Assembly: GCA_965153455.1 (NCBI GenBank)
Contig: OZ234497.1
Coordinates: 18,407,872 to 18,471,871, forward strand
Direction of reading: 5' to 3'
Length of the DNA stretch: 64,000 nucleotides
DNA from: Sphagnum compactum
Taxonomy: Eukaryota > Bryophyta > Sphagnopsida > Sphagnales
How positions within the stretch are numbered: position 1 is the first letter of the stretch; each line of letters begins with the position of its first letter. Positions 38,901 to 49,331 of the stretch are shown piece after piece. The position numbers were made by a program, and so were the translations under genes. Below the pieces are notes generated by a model, which was not told the DNA's origin, made no database searches, and saw only the letters and a list, made by a program, of their open reading frames with translations.

Positions 38901-41288
38901 TCATCTGATGATCCCCATAAGCTCTGTTTCTTGTCAAACTTTGTTTCATATTTCCTGGAACAGAAAATGCACACTTCCAAGTTACACAAACCTGTTGGTG
39001 CATGGTCTCAGCAAAAGATTTGGTTTCGGTTTCAGTGAGACTTTTGACATCATCAAAAGGTCTGAAAAAATTCAAAGACAAGACTTTTCTTTGCCAAAGG
39101 AACTAACTTGTTGTTGTTGTCGTTTGGCCATTCCCCAAGCATTATGTATTGGCCTATTTTCCAGCCAATGACCACTGCTGCAATCTGCAAGACAGGAAGA
39201 AAGAGTGTCCCAACATGCCCAAGAATGGGCCACCAAATCTGCCTGGGTAACAGTGTGATGATGAAGGAGAGCAAGGCCAGGAGATACATGCCATTGTGAT
39301 CTGTAAGAAGAAGAAGAAGAAGAAGCACAAGAAGCAACAAACAACAATCTGAGTTTTGAATCTCTTCCACTTCTGTAATCAATCAAATGATGAGTGAGAG
39401 AGAAGAAAGACTCCTTCAATGCCAGGAGATACATGCCATTGTGATCTGTAAGAAGAAGAAGAAGAAGCACAAGAAGCAACAACAATAATCTCAGAGGTTT
39501 AAATCTCTTCCAATTCTGTAATGAAGCAAATGATGAGTGAGAGAGAAGAAAGATTGAACATTGTGTCTTAGCACTGGTTCAGGTGATCTTGAATGTGTTT
39601 CAATTGAAAAACTTCAAGAACATTTATGGAGAAAAGTTATGTACTTGAATGTTGGGGTTTAGGTTGAAAGCCAATGAGAGTAAGACCACTCCGGACAACC
39701 ACAGCAACTCCTTTGAATTGTACTATCTTAGATGCGTAGATTAATGATCCTTTGATCAGGCCAATCTGTTCTTTCACAAAGAGCACATCCATCTGTCTGG
39801 CAACAGCATCCTGGATATGGACAAATCCACTGAGCAATATGAGTTAGAAACATTCACCTAAAATGGGCAGGTGTTTTTTCCCACATGAGCTGCTCTTCCT
39901 TTGTTTTTGAAGAATCACAGTGATGGATGGGAGTCAGGACAAACAAATTCTTTTTGTTTCCATGAACTGCTTGCTGTTCCAATGGAAACCAAAGCAGACT
40001 GTAAGAGCATGTGCAATCTGATTCAAGTTTGTTGAAGAAAAGATTTACCTTGACCAAGGATATGTTTCTCAAAACCACTGTTTGGTCTGCTGTTGTGGCT
40101 CGCATCTGTACTCCCTCTAGGAAAAGACCCTCCACTCTCAATTCATGCCCTAGTGCAGACAGATAACAAATATTATTGATTTTTGTCAGATCAGAATTCA
40201 AGTGCATTGGTGAATCTGCTTTTTTTTCATTCATAAAGTTCCGTATCTAGTTTCTGCTACAAATCAATTCCTGAGCTGAAATATGTTTTGGTAGTATGAT
40301 TGGATTCATAACTAGAGAATTCTATCACATGAAGAAAAGAAAGATTCAAAGTTCCAAAAGAATGTAGGAATGAAAAGATATACATACCTCCTTCAAGGGT
40401 TGAATCTAGCAATACAGGCACATCACCATCTCGGAGTTTGAGGCACTTGACATCACCCTCTGCACATGAAGAGCACATACTTACCCAAGATGTAAAATGT
40501 GGCTGGACCCATAACCTTGATCCCTGGATGCATGTGTAAACCTTGAGACACAAAAAAAAGCTGCAAGGCAATCCTCTTGAGAGAGATGAAAAGAGGGAAT
40601 TTCAGCTCCAAGACTTGCCTCACTCACCTGAGAGCATGATAGTGCCCCAGCTGCCAAGCTGAAGAGTGCATTGTGGGTCAAGTGAAATTCCTTGCTTTGC
40701 AACTTCAAAAGCTTGATACAGGAGGTTAGATGTGATGGGTAGCCTTGATTGCAGAAGAACACAAGAAGAAGACTCCATCACCTCATAGACATACCCACCA
40801 TTGCCCATCACATGGAGTCGCTGTGCAAGTGAGGCCACAGCATCTTTTGCAACATGGGTTCCAATTGTCATGGTTCCAAGGATAGCTTCTGATGTGAATC
40901 TCCCCTTTGACATCCCATTTCTTCCTGAACTCTTTGACAACAAAATGTCCTCTCCTTCTTTTGACATTCTTTCCCCATTTGCTGCTGTTGCCGTTGTTGT
41001 CTTTGATCCCAATAGCTCTGAAACCTGATCCTGTAGATTACTCAAGAATGCTTTCACTTCGGTGAGGTCTTGGAGGATGGAGTCGGGTCTCTCATCTGGG
41101 TGATCATCTGACACAAATGGTCTAATCCTAACCCAAACATATGCACACATCAAACCTATCAAAATTGCCACTGGAAATGATGAACCCAATGAATCCAAAT
41201 TGTCATAAGAGAATGTTCCTCTACATCTTTGGCACTCTCTGTACGGGCTCGGAAAAAAAATCGATTGCAGTCCTGGAAAGAGCCACAT
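35995..41288 (-). CDS. Unrecognised membrane protein with TPRs, 11-residue coiled coil, HMA domain and Pro-rich tail
   Basis: Eleven exons, all phases closing, give 1,052 residues: 40628-41288, 40388-40459, 40049-40149, 39645-39810, 39108-39300, 38871-38954, 38508-38693, 38072-38300, 37418-37852, 37111-37189, 35995-36947. The ATG at 41288 is the first after an in-frame upstream TGA. In order: a hydrophobic segment (about 39-55), an unrecognised region to about 330, two hydrophobic segments (about 339-351 and 363-381, bounded by Pro/Trp), two to three TPRs (about 465-550; GDYDGALKDLDNAL, GDYEGALPDLNQGI), a coiled coil (565-709), an HMA-like domain (about 711-785) with CEKC at 720-723, FPGIESV and RVSVTG, and a tail of AES-P-E repeats (about 785-1052). 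HMA domains bind metals through CxxC; HMA plus a proline-rich tail recalls plant HIPP proteins, but not with TPRs and membrane segments. Function unknown. The exon 5-6 border is the least certain. Confidence 0.8.
36000..36660 (-). repeat. About 39-bp coding repeats in the Pro-rich tail
   Basis: The last exon encodes successive 13-residue units of the type AESNPEVPAAPAP / AESKPEDPAAPPP, twice interrupted by a longer DPAPEPE-(L/I)-IPEPKP block. The DNA shows matching 39-bp periodicity. Such arrays commonly vary in copy number. Confidence 0.85.
37475..37738 (-). repeat. Eight 33-bp coding repeats (11-residue coiled-coil units)
   Basis: Within exon 9 of the HMA/TPR gene, eight consecutive 11-residue units follow DLEAMRLKGEA / ELEALQLKSKE (residues about 603-690). 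The 33-bp DNA period is clear, and neighbouring units differ by few bases. An 11-residue period with Leu/Ala/Leu core positions is a hendecad pattern, which gives a nearly straight or slightly right-handed coiled coil. Confidence 0.9.
39276..39553. repeat. 145-bp tandem duplication spanning a splice acceptor
   Basis: The segment starting at 39276 is repeated from 39421 (period 145). On the minus strand each copy holds a TCT-rich tract, TTACAG acceptor and the first 25 or so bases of exon 5 of the HMA/TPR gene. The copies differ by small indels in the AAG/TCT microsatellite and a few substitutions. Confidence 0.92.
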
Positions 41289-44200
41289 TTTATTTTGCTG
41301 ACCAAAGAAAGAGCCTCAACAGCAGTAGGCTATTTCCAGAGCCCTGAGTTCTCACTACCTGCACAACACAAACATAGAAACAACATGCAAAAGAACAACA
41401 GATGAATTCATTGCATGTCACAAGCTATGAATGTAGTAGTATAGAAAATCTTTGGATTCACCAACCAAATCTGCAACAACAACAAACCATGGATTCTTTT
41501 TTCATGCTGGTAGCAGCAGCACAAGAAGATAGTCAGTTGGTGCACTACTGTTTGGTGCTTCCAACGATGGCTTGCACCAAGAGAAGCATGAAATTGGGAT
41601 GCATGCATGCATTGGGATCAAATTCAGACGCAAGCTGTGAGAATGTAAGATCCTGCTATATAAATCCGTATCTTAATTTGAGTCTTGAGAGCCACAATCC
41701 TGAGCTATCTTCAAGAGCTTGATCTTGATCAAAGTTCAGCTACAAGGAATTACAAGAATATGTCAGTGACAAGATATAAGGTGCAGCACATGCATGAAAG
41801 GGGAACACTTTTGATGGTGTCCCCATTGGAGTAGAGAAAGAAAAAATTCACCAAATCCCTGGACTGCAAACAAGCAAGGTGGGTTGGTTGGAGGAGCCTC
41901 CCAAAACAACTCTCTGTTTGTTACAGTAATTCCTTCAAGCTGCAGCATCTGTTGTATTTGACTGATCCTTGGAGCTGATCAAGCAGGATTTAAGCTTCTT
42001 GCAGCCTGAATTTGCACAGAATTCTGAATCTAGAAGAAAGAATTATCAATTGTGAATTTGCACAGCAAGAAATCACGTGCAAAGCAAGTGAAGCAGCAGA
42101 GTACACAGCCCAAGGAGTGTACAGGATTTCTACAGTTGCACAAATCTCGAAATGGATTCAGGGTTCTTCTCCCAATGGATAGATTATTGCTAATCTTCTC
42201 CCTCAAGCAAATGGCTCTCATAAGGATATCATTACAAAATTGTTTCAACAACAACTGCTGCAGATATCATCTTCTACTATCCATTACAGCTTCATTCACA
42301 CTGCAGACACCATCAGATTCTTCTCAAGTCTTTTTCTTTTCCAGCAGGAGATTATGGCATTCCTGATTGGTTCTTTGATGGAAAGAGCTGGGAAGACTCT
42401 TGTTGTGAAAATCAATGACCACCCATTTCCAGAAATCTTCCGGTTTCTGGGAAATTATAAGAGACTGTTCAGGAGGTTTTGGTTTCGGGATTTGGGGTGA
42501 CGGGTCTTATTGGCATTTGCACAAATCGCAGTTTCGTGTAAACCCTAATCGAGTGTTTGACAGATTCTTGCAAGGGAATCAAGGCAGCTACTGCTGATTG
42601 TCGTAATCAGAGAGAAAGAGACAAAGAGAGAGAGAGTTAGGGAGTGTGGGTGACGACAGAAAGTCAAATGGGTAGGTGTCTGTTGAAGGGGACAGATTGG
42701 CCATACGGCAGTCTTGGGCGGTGCCGGCCAAAGTGTACTTTTACGGTAGAACAGGTCAAATGAAGGTTGAAAGTAGTTCCAGAAGAAGACAAAATCTTTC
42801 CATTTCGGAGGAGGGAGATCTGTCTGTGGTGGTTGAGGCAAAAGAAACATTGCGCAGAGGGAAAGGAAGATCCAAACAAAGCTCAATTGCAGCAGCTTGC
42901 TCCTGGTAACTGAGATTCACACACTTTACTGTTCAATCTTTTTTCTCCAAACCCACAAGCTCAATCTTCCAATGTCTTCAAATCTCTTCAAGGTCACAGG
43001 TTCTAGGGTTTGAGAGAAATTCCTCAGAGCTTCTTCATCACCTACCTACATTGACAGATTCAACCAGAGTTTTTCATTTTCTTTTGGGGTACATAGCTGC
43101 TGCTGCTGCTGTTGCATCATCATCCACGATTTGCCTTCACTCCATCTCATTGCATTAGTTTCTAATCCAGATTCTTTGCAACTACTTCAAATGATTGATT
43201 TCTTGTTAGAAGTTCTCTTGTCTTCTTCAATTAGGGTTTAGGATAAGGTTACACAAACCTGTTGTATAATCCATCAGGAATGTATGCAATAATGAATCCC
43301 CTTGTTTCTGCTGCTGCATTTGGAAGTCTGAAACTGGTGGTCTCAGAATTAGGTGATTCGTTGCAACTACTTCAAATGATTGATTTCTTGATAGAAGTTC
43401 TATTGCCTTCTTCAATTAGGGTTTAGGATCAGGTACAAAAACCCTGTTGTATGACCCATCAGAACGTATGCAATAATGAATCCCACTGTTGCTGCTGCGG
43501 CATTTGGAAGTCTGAAACTGGTGGTTTTAGAATTAGATGAACTTAAGATTGGGCTTAGATTTGCTCAATCTAAGCTTGTATTCTGGTTTCTTGTATTGAT
43601 CATAAATCCAAGAAAAACATATCTGTAGATGTGTTCTGGATTTTAATTAAGCACTCAGGGGATGATGATCACCACTACCCGAGTGTTTGTTTGATTCTAA
43701 ACCTTGTGAATCCCTTTCTTATAGAAATGTCAAAATCGGCATCAGCAGCATTTGCTCCACTTGAATGAAGGAATGAATTTATAAAGTTGAATTTCTTTCT
43801 CCATTGGAAGGAATGAGCATTGTGCTAGCTACTTAGCAATTGCAAGGACTATTGTGAATGTGTTCAGGATCAGGGTTCACTACAGCAACAAAAGCTTTTG
43901 TGTGCATTGGTCAAAGAAGGTGTATGTAAAGGAGGGTCTTCGGCTGGCCAAAGACTTGATGTGAGGGCTTCAACCTGTACCAGAGGTAGGCGTGACACTA
44001 ATGGGCACTCCCATAATCTCCTCAATTTCCATAGAAGAGGTGGGTTGGGACTCAGGTTTGAAGATTATATAAGTTTTAGGATTTAGGGTTTAGGTTTGAC
44101 AATTGAAGGTCTGTTTTTTAGGTTTTCGAGTGGGGAAACGAAGTTGGAAGAGTTTCTCTCTGGATGGTGGTACTCTGTTTCTTCAATCTTCCTGCTTGAG

Positions 44201-44708
44201 TTTTGGGTCTTTTGTTTTTGCAGAGTTTTCTTGGTTTGATTTTTAGTGTTTTTCCTCAATGTTTTAGGGTTTAGGAGTTGTGGGATGTTTAGTGTTGTGT
44301 CTTCTTCTTCATTCTTCTTGCTTGAGTTTTGGGTGTTCTGGTTTTGCAGAGAATTCAGAGAATTGCAAAGTATTCTTGATTTGACTCTCAGTTTTTTGTT
44401 TTTCAGTATCTTAGGGTTAGGAGTTGTGGGATGTTTAGGGTTATGCGTTTTTGTTGCATTCTTTTCTTGGACTGGAAGGTGTTATCAGCTTCTGACAAGG
44501 GTTGTCTTGAAAGGCTTGAGAGCTTTCTCATCATGGTTTTTTGCTTTCTGAATTTGGAGAGCAAAAAAGAAATGGTTGAGATTTTTGGTTAGTGTGTTAG
44601 AAAATTAGGGTTTTTGATTTAGGGTTTCGGATCTGTGGTATCAGCTGGAATTAAGTTTTTTGGGTTGGGGTTTTTGGATTCAGATTCTGAGATTGTGCAA
44701 GGAGTGTG
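41289..44708. promoter_or_regulatory. Divergent intergenic and leader region between HMA/TPR gene and methyltransferase gene
   Basis: On minus, an acceptor just upstream of the HMA/TPR ATG (TTGTGCAG, about 41359) implies a leader intron; a CT-rich sense stretch at about 42600-42640 suggests the first exon starts near there. On plus, the run-up to the methyltransferase gene holds repeated TTAGGGTT (telo-box) motifs, for example at 43004, 43231, 43417, 44082, 44263, 44411 and 44606. A 185-bp tandem duplication lies at 43178-43545. No protein-coding gene is recognised here. Confidence 0.55.
43178..43545. repeat. 185-bp tandem duplication
   Basis: The sequence starting GCAACTACTTCAAATGATTG at 43178 recurs at 43363, with about 90 percent identity by eye to near 43545. 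Both copies carry a TTAGGGTTTAGG motif and a GTATGCAATAATGAATCCC block. Confidence 0.88.
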
Positions 44709-47700
44709 ATGGAGGAAACTGTGGGGAAATCCTCAACCTCAAGATTACAAATCTACCCATCACCATCAGATGCAATTTCACCATATCTGCGAGGTGAAGA
44801 AAATTTTGCATTTTTTGGGTTTATCTATGGATCCTTGGGTTTTTTTACATTTTGAGCTTGGTTTGGCATGCCATGAAAGTGCCAAATGACTTGAATTCCA
44901 CATGGAATTCAGCATGAATTTTTTCTCCATGGTACTTGGATTTAGCAACGTAGTACAAACTGACGTATTACCCTAATTAGTTTTGAGCATGGACAATCCC
45001 GAGTGCTTGAGAATTGCTGAGTTGATTGTGGTCTTTGTTAATATATTTTATTTTGGTTTTGTTGGTTTTCATAGACAAGTATGAGAAGGAGGCAAGAAAA
45101 AACTGGGATCTGTTCTACAAACGAAATGCAGATCGGGTAACATTGGCACTAAAATTTCTTCCCTAACTTTCTGATCCTGAACCTATTTTGTTGATGGTTC
45201 TGTAGCATCACAAAAAGTGTGCCAGTGATTATGGAGTTCTTCAAAGGTCTGGTTGCTTCTTTCTTGAATTAACAATTTGTGAAGGCTTGTTGGTTGTGAT
45301 CCAACTTGATGCAAAAAGGTGCCGCTGCTGGGAAGCTGATGTTTTTGCTCTGTGCACAGTTTTTCAAGGACCGGCATTATCTTGACAAGGAATGGGGCCA
45401 CTACATTGGGGGCAAGGTAAAAGAGGTACTCCAAACCCATGACAAAACCTTCACCCAAAACTTTACAGATCTGCTGCATATTAGTACTGTAATTGGAGGT
45501 TTTTCATAAGGAAATTCCTGCAGAATCTCCATGCCCTAAACCCTAAACCCTAGACCTGTCATCCTTAGAAGTCTTTTCAGCAGAATGAATTTATCAACTG
45601 TACAGTTATCTACTATGAAAAATGCAATATGATGATTGCTGTGACTTGAAGCTGGAATTGTTATTGTGTGCAGACTGAGAACGCCACTTGCAACTCATGT
45701 AATAGGGTGGTGTTGGAGGTGAGCCATTTCTCATTAATTCTTTGTTTTCCTTGCTCTCAATGTTCTTCCTTCTTTCTTCTCCTTGGTTCTTTCCTCCTCT
45801 TTTGTGTTTGTTTGGTTTTGGTGGGTGTTTTTCATTTTCTTGCCCTTTTTCCCTCTTTCTTTTTCTTTGTTTTATTTTAGTCGTATTTCTTCTTGGGGTA
45901 GTCTTTCTCTTTTAAGTTGAGCTCATTAGCATCATGAGGGCTCCTTTTATGTTTGGTCTTGTGACAGAAACTCACTAAGTTTGTGTTTCTGGTTTTCTTT
46001 AGTGTTGAGTTTATTCATCTTTTTCATATTACTCGCGGTTTGGGTTGCTGTTCTGTTTTCGGATCTGAAAATATCCACAACTTTATATTTATTTGGTATT
46101 CTCTCATTTCTTTTTGAGTTGATGAAAATTGTAAGTATTGACAAATTCTCAGTACTTACGAAGATAAACTCATCATTCATTGGTTTGGAAGATTATTTGC
46201 AGCATCTCATCATCATATCTAATGAATACTAGAGCAGAAGCATTTTGCTGCACCTAGAGCACTAGCACTGTCCTATTGGCCTTATTGATCTTGCAATTAT
46301 AATTAGGAGAAAATAGAGAGAAATGGTAGAGTCATTTAATGGCTCTGATGTTTATTGCAGTCTATAAATGTGAAGTGCTTTGCTTCTCTGCACAGGTGGG
46401 ATGTGGAGTGGGAAATACAATTTTCCCATTACTTGCTGAGTTCCCCCAAATTTTCCTTCACGCATGTGACTTCTCACCACGTGCTGTTAATCTAGTCAAG
46501 GTTCGCATATTGAAGCTTTATAGAAATCTGCCTTTTCTTTGAAATCCATCTCCGGTGGATTTATGGTATGATTATGATCTTTGGAATTTGATATTGTTGC
46601 AAATTAGATTTTGCTTGAAGAGTCATGACATGACTTTGTTGTGTTCACAGGCACACCAGGAATATAGTGAACAAAGGGTGAATGCATTTGTGTGTGATGT
46701 AACAGCTGAAGACCTCTCTGCATTCATAGCACCATCATCTGTTGATGTCGTTACCCTGGTATGTGTCCCTGGAGACAAAACAAGCTGCTTTTTCTGCTTC
46801 TGTGGTCATATTGTTGATTGGAGGGGCTAGGTGGACTGGAAGTGAAGCTCTAACACTTGCAGGAGTGGGGTTATTAATGTTTTCTGGAGTTCTTGACACA
46901 GTCTCAGTCATGGAGACTCTTGTGAGAATATAATTGGGACTACTACAAAGTGGGTTCCTGTGTTTCTGTGTGCTTACAATTTTGTTAGAGGGGTTTAGGA
47001 TTTAGGATTTCCTGGGCTTACAATTTTGGAGGTAACTCAATATGGCTCAGGTGAAGAGTTTTCAGATTTAGGGTGACAACTACTTCTCCAGAAGTAAGTA
47101 CAAAAAGCAAGAGTTAGTGGTGGGATTTTTGCAGGTGTTTATGTTGTCAGCTGTGTCACCAGCCAAGATGGCAGAAGTGATCATCAACTTGAAGCAAGTA
47201 CTGAAGGTGGGTTATTAAGTTTTGGCAACTACCAGCCTCTCAGTCATCAACAAAGGATTGCCCAATTGAGGAGTGGATAGTAATGTGGGCTGGGTGCTTG
47301 CTTAATATGGGCAGCCAGGTGGACATGTTCTGGTACGGGACTATGCAATGGGTGACTTGGCCCAGGTATGTTTGTTCTATATTTGGTAATTATGTCTGGC
47401 AATTGATACATATATATTGACATAAAACAACAGAAACAAAAGCATAGTTGCGATTGCTGGTGTATGCTTTTGAACTGATATATATTCAGGCAGTCAGTCT
47501 GTGTGAGGGATCTCATCCTCTTTGCCATGCCTGAAGTACCACATCTGTTTGGGTATCTATTTTTGTTGGGTCTCTATTTTCATGGTAGCTAGATATGGAT
47601 GGATTTTGCAGGAGAGGTTGACAAGAAAAGACCAGAAGATTAGCGAGAATTTCTTTGCAAGGGGTGATGGCACTGTATGTCCCCTCCCTCGTGAACTGTG

Positions 47701-49331
47701 ATATATTTTTTCACTACTACTATATAGGTGGTTGGGACTGTGAAGTAGTTGAGAGTTTCCAGCTGCCTGATGGATGATGTTGGTACTGCTTACTTTTGGG
47801 ATTACTTACTAGTTGGACATTTTTTTATTTATTTTAATACTGCAGCGTGCGTACTATTTTTCCGAGCATTCTCTTTTGGATTTATTTGAGGGACAAGGGT
47901 TCACTTGCAAGGCGGTTACAGTGCATTGCCGTCAAATTGAGAATCGCTCCCGTGCCCTTGTTATGAATCGGTTGGTAATCCTGACTACAATTCCTTTTGA
48001 ACATTCCATATGAACTGCTGTTCAAGAGAGCTTAAAGATTTTGAGGATTTTATTGCCTCCCAAATAGTTGTTCAACAAGATTCATTGACAGGGTTTATGG
48101 TTTAGGGTTGACAGCATAACAGTCAAGAGACGGATCTTGAATGAACCTGCAGCTCAAGGAACCCCACATGTCGATATTCTTGATAATAACGTTTTTCTTG
48201 GATATACTTTTGTCATGGAATGTGTTACATAAGAACACAGACTGATCTGTACCTTTCACTCTGATGCAGGCGTTGGATTCAAGGGGAGTTCTGCCTACTA
48301 CACAGTGACTTGAAATCTAAACATGAAGAAAATGGAGTCAAGGCCGAAAATGACATTGATCTTAGTGAAGGTGTGGCAGCTCTCTTTGAGCCCAATCTGT
48401 CACTTGAGGTAGGATGAATTTCCATTTGACAACAATTGAGGTATAAAAAAAATGAGATTGTGCCTATGTGTTGATTGTTACATTTACTAGTTTATACTGC
48501 TGCAATTCTCCCCAAAATCTTTAAAGTGCTTACCCTAAACCCTAGACACTCCTTTACACCCTTGTTGGACCAACCCTGCTCATATTGAACCTCATAAATC
48601 CACAAAATTGGAAGTTCCTGATAGTACTTGATTGTGGGTCTGTTTTTTATCAGTTGAAAAGAATAGAGGTTTGCAAACACGACATCCTGGTTAAGTGTTT
48701 GGGGAAGGAGCACCAGCATACAGTGAAAGCCACAGGGCTTCTTCTTTGGGATGCAGCCCCTGCACTTGCAACGATTTTGGAAGCGAATCCTGCCCTTGTG
48801 AAAGGCAAGTCTGTTGTGGAGCTTGGATGTGGGGCCTTGGCACTCTGTTCCCTGCTAGCATCAGATCATGCTTCTCTAGTGGTTGCCACTGACGGTGATT
48901 CTGATGTTCTTGACCTTCTACGCGAGAATTTGGAGCTCAATGCCTCCACATTTCCTGTTCGCAAAGTGGTGTGCTCGAGACTAGAGTGGGGCTGTAAAGA
49001 TGCTATGGAATCAGTGCGAGCCTTGTCCACCGGTAATGGTTTTGACGTTGTTTTGGGAACAGATGTGACATATGTTGCAGAAATGGTACCTTTGTTGTTT
49101 CAAACTGCTCGCACACTCATCTCACCAAGTTCTTCTGCATGTCAGCCAATGCTTCTGCTATGCCATTTTGCCCGGAAAGTTGCAGAAGGAGACATTCTTG
49201 CTGCAGCAAAGGCACATGGGTTCGATCTGCACACTGCCTGGACATCAGAGCTTGTAATTCCTCCAGGACTCGAGAATTTGGGATCCACTCATGGCCCTTT
49301 ACGATTGTTGTACTTTCACCCATCAGCTTAA
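44709..49331 (+). CDS. Two-domain methyltransferase: METTL2/6/8-like domain fused to METTL21-like domain
   Basis: Twelve exons with closing phases give 529 residues: 44709-44793, 45075-45136, 45360-45416, 45674-45718, 46396-46500, 46651-46758, 47135-47206, 47315-47365, 47612-47674, 47846-47970, 48270-48408, 48654-49331. The first domain resembles tRNA 3-methylcytidine methyltransferases (METTL2/6/8, yeast Trm140): FFKDRHYLDKEW, LEVGCGVGNTIFPLL (SAM motif, about 82-96), HACDFSPRAVNLVK, RDYAMGDLAQ, ENFFARGDGT and IENRSRALVMNRRW. The second (about 305-529) is Methyltransf_16/METTL21-like: TGLLLWDAAPALA, VVELGCGALALCSLLAS (about 358-374) and GTDVTYV (about 439-445), a family that usually methylates lysines in proteins. 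This order and length match the Arabidopsis protein I recall as At1g54650. By homology it probably acts on the tRNA anticodon loop (C32); the partner domain's substrate is unknown. The frame is intact. Confidence 0.93.
45535..45554. repeat. Short telomere-like stretch in intron 3
   Basis: About two and a half CCCTAAA units within the intron between exons 3 and 4 of the methyltransferase gene. It is too short to call an interstitial telomere array and is the same motif as the telo-boxes upstream. Confidence 0.8.

Noticed and set aside
38992-39062. An extra exon of about 71 nt in the HMA/TPR gene, flanked by TTTTCAG and CAG|GTTTGT
   Set aside because: Including it would make both flanking introns only about 40-45 nt and put the next exon out of frame (stop after two codons), while skipping it keeps all phases. 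It remains a possible alternative exon.
45535-45554. Interstitial telomere array
   Set aside because: Only about two and a half units; better explained as a telo-box-like motif.
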